DNA of 64,000 bases from Streptomyces luteolifulvus (GCF_008806595.1 NZ_VZRB01000014.1:124001-188000); one strand, 5' to 3'; positions 17,709-28,223 are shown, numbered from the stretch's first letter. The notes: generated from the sequence alone by a model not told the origin. Translations and numbers: made by a program.

Positions 17709-18137
17709 GGCTGACTCCACGGGTGTTCGAGGACATGGGGGACCCAGGCAGGGTCGTACGAGCGGTGGTTGCGCGTAGAGAGGTGCGGGTCAGACCCGGT
17801 TGGCCGACGGCCCCACGAGATGGTGGTGAAGGCCTTTCAGCGACTCGCAGCCCGGTGTCGTCGGTGACGATCGCCGCTGCCTGCCAGCCGCGCATGCAGG
17901 CGACGGAGCCCGGCCCTTTCGGGTTTATGTGCATTTTCTACAGGCGCTGTCAGCTGCATGACCAGGGGTGACATCAGGCGTTCCGTGACCGAATACGCCC
18001 GTATCGACATGTGTATTTCGGCAGCCCGAAGCGTTGTCCGGCCACATCAAGGGCAGAAACCCTGCCCGGGTCCGCTCGCGGCGTGCCCGTTTCGCTGCCC
18101 GGCCCCCCGGGCCGCGCCGTCTCGTACACGTCGCAAT
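17709..18137. other. 429-bp intergenic region with repeat unit A
   Basis: No credible gene is seen. The region upstream of binding-protein copy 2 carries motif pair A (17927-18024) and a short hairpin near 18094-18115 (six pairs closing a CCCC loop) that may end the HATPase transcript. Short open frames here lack ribosome sites and coding bias. Confidence 0.5.
17927..18024 (-). promoter_or_regulatory. Paired 16-bp motif upstream of binding-protein copy 2 (site A)
   Basis: On the minus strand, CTGCCGAAATACACAT (18009-18024) and CTGTAGAAAATGCACAT (17927-17943) begin 82 bp apart. The whole stretch between them also resembles site B at 18774-18870, so A and B are diverged copies of one element of roughly 117 bp. 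Confidence 0.55.
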
Positions 18138-18605
18138 TCAGCTTGCCCGAGGGCAGGATCCGTAGGGGAGGTACGCCAGATCAGCCTGCTCCGGCACCTG
18201 CAATTCGGCCCAGACGAGCTTGCCCCCGTGATGCATGTCGTAGCCCCATCGCCAACTCAGCTCCTCCAGCAGGATCAGGCCACGGCCGTCCTCGGCGTAA
18301 TGGCCGGGGCGGGCCGGTTCCGGGGCGTCCCGGCACTGGTCGGCAACGCCGATCCGGATCACGTCGTCCGTCTTGCGCTGGACGAGGACCTGAACCACGC
18401 GACACCCCGTGTGGTCCACGGTGTTGTTGAACAGCTCAGAAACGATCAGCGTCCCGGACTCGGCCAACTCGCCCATGCCCCAGGCATCCAGAGCCTCGGA
18501 GACGAGCATACGTGCGCGGCGCGCGGAGGCCGGCTCGCACGGCAGGGTCTCGGTGTGGCTCAGAACGCCTGTCGCCGTCGGACTGAGAACTGAGGTCATG
18601 GTCAC
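18138..18605 (-). CDS. HATPase-fold anti-sigma/serine kinase-like protein (RsbW family)
   Basis: A 155-aa protein from the GTG at 18605, with GGAGGG about eight bases upstream. The GHKL ATP-binding boxes are in order: LIVSELFNNTVDHTG (N box), GVADQCRDAP (G1) and DGRGLILLEELSWRWGY (G2). Streptomyces encode dozens of such stand-alone proteins; some bind sigma factors or phosphorylate anti-anti-sigma proteins, and most are uncharacterised. No sigma or antagonist gene is adjacent. Its upstream region carries the same repeated element as the sugar-binding-protein gene, hinting at shared control. Confidence 0.82.
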   Translation of the reverse strand: MTMTSVLSPTATGVLSHTETLPCEPASARRARMLVSEALDAWGMGELAESGTLIVSELFNNTVDHTGCRVVQVLVQRKTDDVIRIGVADQCRDAPEPARPGHYAEDGRGLILLEELSWRWGYDMHHGGKLVWAELQVPEQADLAYLPYGSCPRAS

Positions 18606-18984
18606 GGGGTCATCCCTCCGGGTGGGGCGCCCGTCCCCGCGACGGGGTGCGCCGGGGCGGGCCCTCGTCCATGCCGTCAAGGGGCAGAAGGCCGACCTTG
18701 GCCCGCTCGACAGGTCCGGACGGTTTCTGTCCGGCGCCTTTGCGCCGTGACAGTGCCCAGCCCATTTGGGTCTATGCGGACTTTCTACGGCACTCTCAGC
18801 CTTATGGCCATGGAAAGCATCATGCATTCTGCGACCGATTGCGCCCGCATCGGCATATGTATTTCCGCAGGTAGAGGCGTTTCTGTCGAGGATATGGGCA
18901 GGAATGCCGCCCGTGTCCGCCAGGATCAAGCCCGTTTTGCTGCCCGCTCCTCGTCTTCGGTGGAGATCCACAGCGCGGAGGACG
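18606..18984. other. 379-bp intergenic region with repeat unit B
   Basis: It lies between the end of the acetolactate-synthase-like gene and the HATPase start. It contains motif pair B and is imperfectly repeated at 17921-18040. I see no gene in it. Confidence 0.5.
18774..18870 (-). promoter_or_regulatory. Paired 16-bp motif upstream of the HATPase gene (site B)
   Basis: On the minus strand, CTGCGGAAATACATAT (18855-18870) and CCGTAGAAAGTCCGCAT (18774-18790) begin 81 bp apart, as at sites A and C. Confidence 0.55.
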
Positions 18985-20676
18985 TCAGAATGGGCCGTGG
19001 AGACCGCCCAGTCTGTCGGTGAGGCGTAGGTTCTCGGAGTAGTCGACGGGGCATGCGATCACGGAGACCGTGTCGTCGTCGAGAGCGCCGCGCAGCATCG
19101 GCAGCAGTTCGTCGGCGCTTTCGATCGCGTAGCCCCGTGCGCCGAAGCTCTCGGCGTAGGCGACCAGGTCCGGGTTGGTGAACCGGGTGTTGCTGTGGCG
19201 GCCGAGTTCGAGTTCCATCTTCCAGGTGATCAGGCCGTATTCCTCGTCCACCAGGACGAGGACGACCAGCGGGACGCGTTCGCGGACGGCGGTCTCCAAC
19301 TCCTGGGAGTTCATCAGGAACGAGCCGTCGCCCATCATCGCCAGGACGCGTCGGTCCGGCCGGGCCAGCTTCGCGGCGATGGCGCCCGGCAACGCGAATC
19401 CCATCGTGGACAGGCCGTTGGAAACCAGGCAGGTGTCCGGTTCGTACGTGGGGTAGAGACGGGCCATCCACATTTTTCCGGCGCCGGTGTCGGCAAGCAC
19501 GATGTCGTGGCGGTCCAGCGCGGTGCGGACGTCGCTCACCACACGCTGCGGTACCAGGGGGAACGCGTCGTTGTCGCGTCCGTACCGGAGTTCCTCGTCG
19601 AGCAGCGTACGGATCTTCTCGCTGCTTGCCGAGGTGTATGTGAGTCCGTCGGGCAGTGCTGCCGACAGTGCGTCCAGCGCCTGCGACACATCGCCTTCGA
19701 CGCCCACCTCGACCGGGTAGTGCTCGTCCACCTCGGCGGGGAAGCGGTGGATGTGCACGATCCGCTTGTCGCCGTTGGGGTTGATCTTGGCGGGGTCAAA
19801 CTCCTGGATCTCGTAGCCCACGCAGATCATGACGTCGGCCGCGTCGAACCCGAAGTTGCTGTGGTCGTGGCGCATGAAGCCGACCGCGCCGAGGGCGTTG
19901 GGGTGGTCGTCGGGGAAGACGCCCTTGCCGTGGAACGTCGTCGCGACCGGGATGTTCAGCCGCTCGGCGAACCGTACGAGAGCGGCCGAGGCGCCGGCTC
20001 GCGCGGCGCCGTGGCCCGCCAGCAGGACGGGGTGCCGTGCCGTGCTGAGCACCTCGGCCGCCCGCGCGATCTGGGAGGGCGACGGCGCGTCGGCGTACAC
20101 CGCGTCGATCTGCAGGGGTGCCAGCGGCTCGGCGGGACGCTCGGCTTCGATGTCCTCCGGCACCGCCAGGAACACGGCGCCGGGTCGCTCGCTCTGCGCG
20201 GTCTTGAACGCCTTGCGCGTCATCTCCGGCACCGCGTCCGGGCACTCGATGCGGGCCGCCCACTGGGTGACGGGGGCGAACATCGAGACCAGGTCGATGA
20301 CTTGGTGCGACTCCTTGTGGGTGCGGCGCAGGGAGCCCTGGGCGGCCAGGGCCACCATCGGAGTGCTGTTGGTCATGGCGTCCGCGGTGCCGAGCAGCAG
20401 GTTGATCGCGCCGGGGCCCAGCGTCGCCGAGCACACGCCGGCCTTCCCGGTCAGCCGCCCGTACGTCTCCGCCATGAACGACGCGGCCTGCTCATGGCGC
20501 ACCAGGACGTACCGGATCCCGGAGCCGTTGAGCGCATCGACGAAGCGGATGTTCTCCTCGCCGGGGATGCCGAAGACATACTCCACGCCCTCGGCCCGCA
20601 GACAACGCACCAGCAGGTGCGCGACGTCCTCGACCGTATCCGTGCTCCGCGACTGGTCCGCGCTCTCGGTGCCCAT
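18985..20676 (-). CDS. Acetolactate synthase-like ThDP enzyme (catabolic AlsS type)
   Basis: A 563-aa thiamine-diphosphate enzyme. The N-terminal PYR domain has VFGIPGEENIRFVDAL and the activating glutamate in RHEQAASFMAETYGRL. The central domain shows LLAGHGAARAGAS, and the C-terminal PP domain carries the ThDP motif from GDGSFLMNSQELE to VDEEYG. The ending CPVDYSENLRLTDRLG resembles catabolic acetolactate synthases, which join two pyruvates without FAD redox chemistry. No regulatory subunit or acetolactate decarboxylase gene is adjacent. The start at ATG 20676 lacks a strong ribosome site. It is divergent from the flavodoxin-like gene across 204 bp. Confidence 0.85.
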   Translation of the reverse strand: MGTESADQSRSTDTVEDVAHLLVRCLRAEGVEYVFGIPGEENIRFVDALNGSGIRYVLVRHEQAASFMAETYGRLTGKAGVCSATLGPGAINLLLGTADAMTNSTPMVALAAQGSLRRTHKESHQVIDLVSMFAPVTQWAARIECPDAVPEMTRKAFKTAQSERPGAVFLAVPEDIEAERPAEPLAPLQIDAVYADAPSPSQIARAAEVLSTARHPVLLAGHGAARAGASAALVRFAERLNIPVATTFHGKGVFPDDHPNALGAVGFMRHDHSNFGFDAADVMICVGYEIQEFDPAKINPNGDKRIVHIHRFPAEVDEHYPVEVGVEGDVSQALDALSAALPDGLTYTSASSEKIRTLLDEELRYGRDNDAFPLVPQRVVSDVRTALDRHDIVLADTGAGKMWMARLYPTYEPDTCLVSNGLSTMGFALPGAIAAKLARPDRRVLAMMGDGSFLMNSQELETAVRERVPLVVLVLVDEEYGLITWKMELELGRHSNTRFTNPDLVAYAESFGARGYAIESADELLPMLRGALDDDTVSVIACPVDYSENLRLTDRLGGLHGPF

Positions 20677-20880
20677 GACACGAACGTAGGCACGCCCCGT
20701 CGACCCCGGCCACTCGTCGGCCGCCGGCCGGGGAGCGGTGGCAGGCGGTGACCTGCGCGCCGCACGCATCGCAGGCCACCGATCGGACGCGCAGTGGTGG
20801 CGGCTGCCGCGGTCGGCCCGCATGCTGGATCCTGACGTGCCGCTGCGCACCGGGCGCCGGCAAGGCTATGGGAGGCTCGT

Positions 20881-21618
20881 GTGACCTCTTCGTCGGCCGC
20901 CACCGACACACCGCCGGCCCGCTATGACGACCTGCGGGCGCTGGTGATCAACTGCACCCTCAAGCGTTCGCCGGAGACGAGCAACACCCAGGGCCTGATC
21001 GACCGCAGCACCGCCATCCTGGACGCACAGGGCGTGCACGTCGATGTCGTGCGGGCCGTGGACCATGACATCGCGACCGGTGTGTGGCCCGACATGAGGG
21101 AGCACGGCTGGGAGACGGACGCCTGGCCCGACCTGTACCAGCAGGTGATGGCGGCCGACATCCTCGTACTGGCGGGTCCCATCTGGCTGGGCGACAACAG
21201 CTCCGTGATGAAGCAGGTGATCGAGCGCCTCTACGCGTGCTCCAGCCTGCTCAACGAAGCCGGCCAGTACGCCTACTACGGACGAGTCGGTGGCTGCCTG
21301 ATCACCGGCAACGAGGACGGCGTCAAGCACTGCGCCATGAACGTCCTCTACAGCCTCCAGCATCTGGGGTACACGATCCCGCCCCAGGCGGACGCCGGAT
21401 GGATCGGTGAGGCGGGCCCCGGCCCCTCCTACCTCGACCCCGGCTCGGGCGGTCCGGAGAACGACTTCACCAACCGCAACACCACGTTCATGACGTGGAA
21501 CCTCCTGCACCTGGCCCGCGCGTTGAAGGACCTCGGCGGCATCCCCGCCTACGGCAACCAGCGCACCGCCTGGGACGCCGGCTGCCGCCGCGACTACGAG
21601 AATCCCGAGCACCGGTAG
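20881..21618 (+). CDS. Flavodoxin-fold NADPH-dependent FMN reductase
   Basis: A 245-aa protein from GTG 20881, with GGGAGG at 20871-20876. LVINCTLKRSPETSNTQ is the FMN phosphate loop, and LVLAGPIWLGDNSSVMKQ plus YGRVGGCLITGNEDG are the two other flavin-contact segments of the NADPH-dependent FMN reductase/WrbA-like group. It probably moves electrons from NAD(P)H to FMN or a quinone. It is divergent from the acetolactate-synthase-like gene and may share a promoter region with it. The family C-terminus is slightly long and rich in charged residues. Confidence 0.8.
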   Translation: MTSSSAATDTPPARYDDLRALVINCTLKRSPETSNTQGLIDRSTAILDAQGVHVDVVRAVDHDIATGVWPDMREHGWETDAWPDLYQQVMAADILVLAGPIWLGDNSSVMKQVIERLYACSSLLNEAGQYAYYGRVGGCLITGNEDGVKHCAMNVLYSLQHLGYTIPPQADAGWIGEAGPGPSYLDPGSGGPENDFTNRNTTFMTWNLLHLARALKDLGGIPAYGNQRTAWDAGCRRDYENPEHR

Positions 21619-21630
21619 TGTCGCCGACGG

Positions 21631-21889
21631 TTGGAGCAGGGCACGCCTTGGGTGGGCGGGTTGCAGGTCATGGCCAACACGGCCGCCAACCTTCGTGCAC
21701 ATCTGCTACGGCACCACGGGCGGCCTGCGTGTCGAGGTCACCGACGGCGGGCCCGGGCCGGCTCTGCGGACACGAGAGCCGGCGGACGAGTGCGGTCGCG
21801 GCCTGGACATCGTTGCTGCCATCAGTGCACGGCACGGCACCTACACCCACGCGCAGGGCGCGACACACTGGGCGGATGTTGCGGCCTGA
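21631..21889 (+). pseudogene. HATPase (RsbW-like) gene fragment
   Basis: From about 21695 the reading gives LRVEVTDGGPGPALR (G1 box) and CGRGLDIVAAISARHG (G2 box), ending at 21889. This is the C-terminal half of an RsbW-type ATP-binding protein. The N box half is missing or shifted out of frame, and there is no ribosome site. It is a relic of a gene like the intact one at 18138. Confidence 0.6.
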
Positions 21890-22632
21890 CGTCAACTCCA
21901 CTTCTGCTGAGGCGTGTTGGTTCTTACGAGACTCTGACGCGGCCCCGCACTTCTTCAACCCCGTTGTCACATGGGCAACTCTGGTCACGCAAGCCCCTCC
22001 CGTCGCTGGTGTGCGCGCACGATCGTGGAGTCGATGTGAAGACCCGGTCGGGGTCGCCCTCGGCGTCTGCCCGGGCGAGCAGAGCGGTGAAGATCCGTTC
22101 CCGCGTGCCGTCGACCGTCCCTACCCGCAACCGCCGCTCCGTGCTCACCGAACAAAATCCGCCGAACAGGCCCTGAGCGCGGCCAAGTTGGCAGTGCCCG
22201 GACGCCTCGGGGGTCGGCGGTGCGACAGCCCGGAGATCTCCCGTCGTCACAGGTCACAGGGCGCTTCTTCGTCGCCGAGGCGCCCGTAGGCGGTCGCCGA
22301 TCCGTGGACCCAGGGTCAAATCATGGGCACAAATTCCACACATCCCTATCTCCAGACGGGCCCCGATGGTCTAGATTGACCGTGCTTCACATGCTGGGAC
22401 ACGAGCCGACAAATGGTGTCCTATGGGTCCGCGCTGCGGACAGCCAGTAGCTGCGTCTCCGCCGCCGGACGTGGGGGTGATCAGATCTCGGAGCCGAGAG
22501 GGGCTTGGGTGCGGGGAGCACCCGAGGTTTCCACGGTTCCCGCGCGCCTCAAGAGGCGGGCAGGACAGGCGAGTCCGCCGCGGCCGGGGTGGGTTGTTCA
22601 CGTAGCTCCGAAATAGCCGGGTTGTCATGCGT
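21890..22632. other. Gene-poor stretch at the edge of the polysaccharide cluster
   Basis: About 740 bp with no intact gene. It contains the transposase remnant at 21985-22257. Beyond it, 22258-22632 shows no coding bias; this probably includes the promoter and leader start of the polysaccharide operon. Confidence 0.5.
21985..22257 (-). pseudogene. IS5-type transposase remnant
   Basis: On the minus strand, DGTRERIFTALLARADAEGD in one frame continues as HIDSTIVRAHQ in another. This is the order seen in IS5-group transposases, where the DST aspartate is the first of the DDE triad. An upstream piece, LPTWPRSGPVRR, matches the preceding family region in the second frame. At least two frameshifts are present and the C-terminal two thirds is gone. 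No terminal inverted repeats are seen. Confidence 0.6.
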
Positions 22633-22685
22633 GGGGGGCGGGGGCCTCCCGAGAAAGGAACAGTGCGGGGGGCGGGGGCCTCCCG
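22633..22685 (+). repeat. G-rich 19-bp direct repeat in the operon leader
   Basis: A 19-bp unit (G6, C, G5, CCTCCCG) occurs at 22633-22651 and, identically, at 22667-22685, 34 bp apart start to start. It lies 15-70 bp before the first polysaccharide gene. The runs of five and six G could form quadruplexes in the transcript. Confidence 0.7.
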
Positions 22686-22699
22686 CAGTGGGCGGGACA

Positions 22700-24223
22700 G
22701 TGTTGGGCGAACACGTCGAACCACTGGGGACCTTGGGGGGTTCTGTGCCACAGGGGGGAATAGTCGGCCCTTTTCCGTCAGAGCGCGGGCGTCTGGCGAA
22801 CGGGGCAATCAGCCGGCCCGCGATCGACTGGGAGCAGCGGTACCGCCGTACCGTGATCATGAGCGATACCGTGGCCACCGCCTTGGTGGTGGCGGCGATC
22901 GGCAACTTCTTCGGGGCCCGGGACGCGGCCAACTGGCACGAGAAGTGGGGAATACTCGCCTTCGGCACCGAGCTGCTGGTGCTCGGAGTGCTTGCCGTGA
23001 GCCGGTCGTGGGCTCCGGCCGTGCTCGGCCAGGGCGCCGAGGAATTCCGCCGGCTCGGACGCTCACTGTTCACGGCGACCGTCGTGCTGGCGCTCGGCGG
23101 GATCGCCCTGACCTCGCACAACATCAAGCTCTGGATCTTCGTCGCGATCCCAGCGATCGCGCTCGTCACCATGACCGCGCGGTATCTGCTCCGCCTCTGG
23201 CTGCACAAACAGCGCAAGGAAGGGCGGTGCCTGAGACCGGTGCTCGCTGCCGGGAGCCCCGCCACCGTGAGCGACCTGATCACCCGGACCCGCAAGTTCC
23301 CGCACATCGGCTGGCGGGTGGAGGCGGTGTGCACGACGGACGGTCGCGGGCTCGACGGTGACCAACTGGACGGAGTGCCGGTCGTCGGCCAACTGGCGGA
23401 CGTCGCCAAGCACGTTCACCACGACGGCTACCGTGTCGTCGCGGTCACACCCGACCCGCACTGGTCACCGGACCGGCTGCAGCGGCTGGCCTGGAACCTC
23501 GAAGGCAGCGACGCCGAGATGGTCGTGGCCCCCGTGCTGATGGAGGTGGCCGGCCCGCGGCTGCACGTCGACGCGGTACTCGGGATCCCGCTGCTGCGGG
23601 TCAGTATGCCGGCCTTCACCGGGGGCCGCCGGGCGATCAAAGAGGTCGTTGACCGGGTGGGCGCGGCGGTCCTGCTGGTGGTGTTCGCGCCGCTGATGGT
23701 GCTCGTCGGGCTGCTCGTGCTGGTGGACAGTCGGGGCGGGGCGTTCTACCGCCAGCGCAGGGTCGGCAAGGACGGCCGCGAGTTCACCATTGTCAAGTTC
23801 CGCACCATGGTCGATGGGGCCCACGGGGCACGGGCGGAGCTGGCCGACCGCAATGAGGGCGCAGGCCTGCTGTTCAAGCTCCGCCGGGATCCGCGGGTGA
23901 CCCGCGTGGGAGCAGTGCTGCGCCGGTATTCGCTCGACGAGCTCCCGCAGCTCTTCAACGTGCTCACCGGATCGATGTCGCTCGTCGGACCGCGGCCTCC
24001 GCTGCCGGAGGAGTCGGCCGCGTACGGCCCGGACATGCGGCGGCGGCTGCTGGTCAAGCCCGGACTCACGGGCCTCTGGCAGATCAGCGGACGCAGCGAC
24101 CTGCCGTGGGAGGAGGCGGTCCGCCTCGACCTGCGGTACGTGGAGGACTGGTCGCTCGCCCTCGACACAGTGATCTTGTGGAAGACGCTGCGTGCCGTGT
24201 TCCACGGGCAGGGGGCCTACTGA
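22700..24223 (+). CDS. Polyprenyl-phosphate phosphoglycosyltransferase (priming enzyme)
   Basis: A 507-aa membrane enzyme if started at GTG 22700; a GTG at 22745, four bases after a GGGGGG run, is a good alternative. Four N-terminal helices and a nucleoside-diphosphate-sugar-like domain precede a fifth hydrophobic helix near residue 320. The C-terminal WcaJ/CpsE catalytic domain has FYRQRRVGKDGREFTIVKFR, RYSLDELPQLFNVL (catalytic DE), SLVGPRPPLPEE and KPGLTGLWQISGRSD. It transfers a sugar 1-phosphate from a nucleotide sugar to undecaprenyl phosphate and so starts each polysaccharide repeat. First gene of the cluster. Confidence 0.9.
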   Translation: MLGEHVEPLGTLGGSVPQGGIVGPFPSERGRLANGAISRPAIDWEQRYRRTVIMSDTVATALVVAAIGNFFGARDAANWHEKWGILAFGTELLVLGVLAVSRSWAPAVLGQGAEEFRRLGRSLFTATVVLALGGIALTSHNIKLWIFVAIPAIALVTMTARYLLRLWLHKQRKEGRCLRPVLAAGSPATVSDLITRTRKFPHIGWRVEAVCTTDGRGLDGDQLDGVPVVGQLADVAKHVHHDGYRVVAVTPDPHWSPDRLQRLAWNLEGSDAEMVVAPVLMEVAGPRLHVDAVLGIPLLRVSMPAFTGGRRAIKEVVDRVGAAVLLVVFAPLMVLVGLLVLVDSRGGAFYRQRRVGKDGREFTIVKFRTMVDGAHGARAELADRNEGAGLLFKLRRDPRVTRVGAVLRRYSLDELPQLFNVLTGSMSLVGPRPPLPEESAAYGPDMRRRLLVKPGLTGLWQISGRSDLPWEEAVRLDLRYVEDWSLALDTVILWKTLRAVFHGQGAY

Positions 24224-24293
24224 TGCGCGGGGGTCGTCCGACCGGCGCGCGGACCGCAGGCCGCGAGGGCCTGCCTGGGGGGAGGAACGGGTT

Positions 24294-25608
<1,315 letters not shown>

Positions 25609-25619
<11 letters not shown>

Positions 25620-26874
25620 CGCAATCAGCGGCGACGGGACGAACCGGCGCGCGCTGATCCTGGTGGAGAACCTGTCGGTGCCGTTCGACCGGCGGGTGTG
25701 GCAGGAGTGCACGACGCTGCGCGCCGCGGGCTGGGAGGTGCACGTCATCTGTCCCCGGGGGGAGAAGCGGGACACGGAGCCCGAGGCGGTCATCGACGGG
25801 GTGCGGATTCACCGCTACCCGTTGCGCGCGGCCACCGGAGGGCCGGCCGGCTACCTGCGGGAATACGGATCGGCGTTGTGGCACACGGTCCGGCTGGCCC
25901 GCAAGGTCGGCCCGGTCGACGTGGTCCACGCATGCAACCCGCCCGACCTGCTGTTCCTGCCGGCGCTGTGGCTGAAACGGCGCGGCGCGCGGTTCGTCTT
26001 CGACCAGCACGACCTGGTGCCCGAGCTGTACCTCTCCCGCTTCGACCGCGGTGAGGATCTGCTCTACCGCGCCGTGTGCGCGCTGGAGCGGCGGACCTAC
26101 CGGGCCGCGGACGTCGTACTCGCCACGAACGAGAGTTACCGCGACGTCGCGCTGCGCCGTGGCGGCAAGCGGCCGGCGGACGTGTTCGTGGTGCGCAGTG
26201 CACCCCAGATCGACCGGTTCCAACCGGTTCCGCCCGAGCCGGAGTTGAAGCGCGGCAAGCCTCATCTCCTGTGCTACCTCGGCGTCATGGGACCTCAGGA
26301 CGGTGTCGACTACGCCCTGCGGGCCCTGGCGAAACTGCGTGACGCGTTCGGGCGGACCGACTGGCACGCGGTGTTCGTCGGCGCCGGCGACGCCTTCGAC
26401 GCGATGGTGGAACTGTCCCGGCGGCTCGGGCTCTCGGAGCAGGTGCAGTTCACCGGGCGCATCCCGGACGCCGACCTGGTGCGCTACCTGTCCACCGCGG
26501 ACGTGTGCCTCTCGCCCGACCCGCGCAATCCGCTCAACGACGTGTCGACCATGAACAAGGTCCTGGAGTACATGGCGATGGGCCGGCCGATCGTCTCGTT
26601 CGACCTTCGGGAGGCACGGGTCTCCGCCGGTGACGCCGCCCTCTACGCGCCTGCCGACGACGAGGCGGAATTCGCCAAGCTCATCACGGTGCTCCTCGAC
26701 GATCCGGAGAAGCGGGCCCGGATGGGCAAGATCGGCCAGGAGCGGATCGGCGGGCAGCTCTCCTGGCGCAACTCGCAGGCGTCGCTGCTCGCCGCGTACG
26801 CCGCTGCCTGCCGTGACCACACTCCGGTGTCGGCGGGCGGCCCGGTCCGGACAGGGCGGAGGCGGGGCCATTGA
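25609..26874 (+). CDS. Glycosyltransferase family 4-type
   Basis: A 421-aa GT-B fold enzyme. The TTG at 25609 overlaps the previous gene by 11 bases. NLSVPFDRRVWQECTTLRAAGWEV is the acceptor-side opening typical of GT4 members (given here only as a short guide to residues 15-38). HACNPPDLLFLPALW and FDQHDLVPELYLSRF follow. The donor domain contains LGVMGPQDGVDYALRALAKL and NDVSTMNKVLEYMAMGRPIV, where the conserved E lies near the nucleotide. It adds one sugar to the lipid-linked repeat at the inner membrane face. Donor and linkage are unknown. Confidence 0.85.
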
Positions 26875-28223
26875 GCGATGACACGATCCGCCTGGTCACG
26901 ATCGGGCGGATTCTCCGCCGGCGCCGGCGGCTTCTCGCCGTCCTCACCGTGGTGGGCGCGCTCGTCGGCTACGGCATCTCGGTGGTGTTTCCGCCGCGAT
27001 ACACGGCATCGGCATCGGTACTGCTGCCCGGGCAGTGGGAAGAGCGTGAACTGCTGACTCAGGTGGACATCGCGACCAGTTCGTCGGTGCTCGACGGCGC
27101 GGCCGCCGAACTCGGCTGGAAGAGCGGCGAGTTGCGCGGCCGAGTCAGCGCCAAGGCCGCCGACGGGAACATCATCAAGATCTCGGGTACGGCCGACACC
27201 CCGGAGCGCGCGCAGCAGCTCTCCGACCGGGTGGCCAAGGAGTTCGTCACCTTCGCCTCGCAGATCGCAGGCGGCAGCACCGAAGCGACCACAGGGCTCG
27301 AGGCGCTGCGGAAGAAGGTGGAGCAGACCAACCGCCGCATCACCGACCTGGCCAATGCGGCCGACCCGGGCCGGACCGTGGAGAGCGTGGAGGCCCGCAC
27401 CGCGCTCGAGAAGCTGCGCACCTCGCTGGAGGAGGCCATGCAGAAACTGAACGAGGCCGACCCGGCGACCGACAAGTCCGGCCTGGTCGTCATGGGGCCC
27501 GCGGCCCGGCCGACCAGTGAGGCGCCGCCGACGAGGATGCAGCTCATCGTCGCCGGGGCGCTGCTGTCCTTCCTGCTCGCGGTCATCGGACATCTCGTCG
27601 CCGCACGGATGAATCGCCGACTGCGCACCGAACGGGAGATCGCCACGGCGCTGGGCACGGCACTCCTCGGCACCGTGGACGTACCCGGTGAACGGCCCCT
27701 GCACCGGCCGGAGGACAAGGGCACGCGGGCCCGGATCCGCCGGCTCCTCGGCGCCGACACCCGGTGGGACACACCGACCCCGCAGTGGTCCGGCGACGAG
27801 GCCGGCAGGCGGATCCGCTACCGGCGGGTGTGCGCTCGCCTCCGGGACCAGCTGCCGGCGCCCCGGCGGCTCCTGGTGGTGGTACCGGACGGCGACGAGC
27901 TCGCCCGCCGGGCCGCCGGGCAGCTCGTCGCCGAGGCCGAGAACGATCCGTTGCTGCGGATGGTGGAGGTTTCGGTGGACCGGCCGATGGTGCCGGACCG
28001 CGACACCGAGTCCGGTGCCCTGGTCGTCCTCAGCGCGGGCACGTGGACCGCGGAGGAGCTCTCCGGCATCGCCGAGGCGTGTGCGGACGGCAGGCACGAG
28101 GTCGTCGGCATCGTCGTCGCCGACGCGGTCCGGGCCCGTCCGACGCGGCCTGCAGGCAGTCCTGCGGACAACGCCACCCCGGCGCTCGCGGTTCGCGGCC
28201 ACGCGACGGGAGGTTCAGGGTGA
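26871..28223 (+). CDS. Wzz-like chain-length protein with degenerate ATPase tail
   Basis: A 450-aa protein, TTG start coupled to the preceding stop. Two membrane segments (about residues 22-42 and 224-243) bracket an extracytoplasmic domain with coiled-coil character, as in Wzz/polysaccharide co-polymerases. The cytoplasmic tail contains RLLVVVPDGDELARRAAGQL and GALVVLSAGTWTAEEL, which follow the strand order of BY-kinases, but the Walker A GxxxGKT/S is absent. It probably governs chain length together with the next protein rather than acting as a kinase. Confidence 0.8.
   Translation: MSDDTIRLVTIGRILRRRRRLLAVLTVVGALVGYGISVVFPPRYTASASVLLPGQWEERELLTQVDIATSSSVLDGAAAELGWKSGELRGRVSAKAADGNIIKISGTADTPERAQQLSDRVAKEFVTFASQIAGGSTEATTGLEALRKKVEQTNRRITDLANAADPGRTVESVEARTALEKLRTSLEEAMQKLNEADPATDKSGLVVMGPAARPTSEAPPTRMQLIVAGALLSFLLAVIGHLVAARMNRRLRTEREIATALGTALLGTVDVPGERPLHRPEDKGTRARIRRLLGADTRWDTPTPQWSGDEAGRRIRYRRVCARLRDQLPAPRRLLVVVPDGDELARRAAGQLVAEAENDPLLRMVEVSVDRPMVPDRDTESGALVVLSAGTWTAEELSGIAEACADGRHEVVGIVVADAVRARPTRPAGSPADNATPALAVRGHATGGSG

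Noticed and set aside
22375..22410. TTGACC as a -35 box before the polysaccharide operon
   Set aside because: No acceptable -10 sequence lies 16-19 bp downstream.
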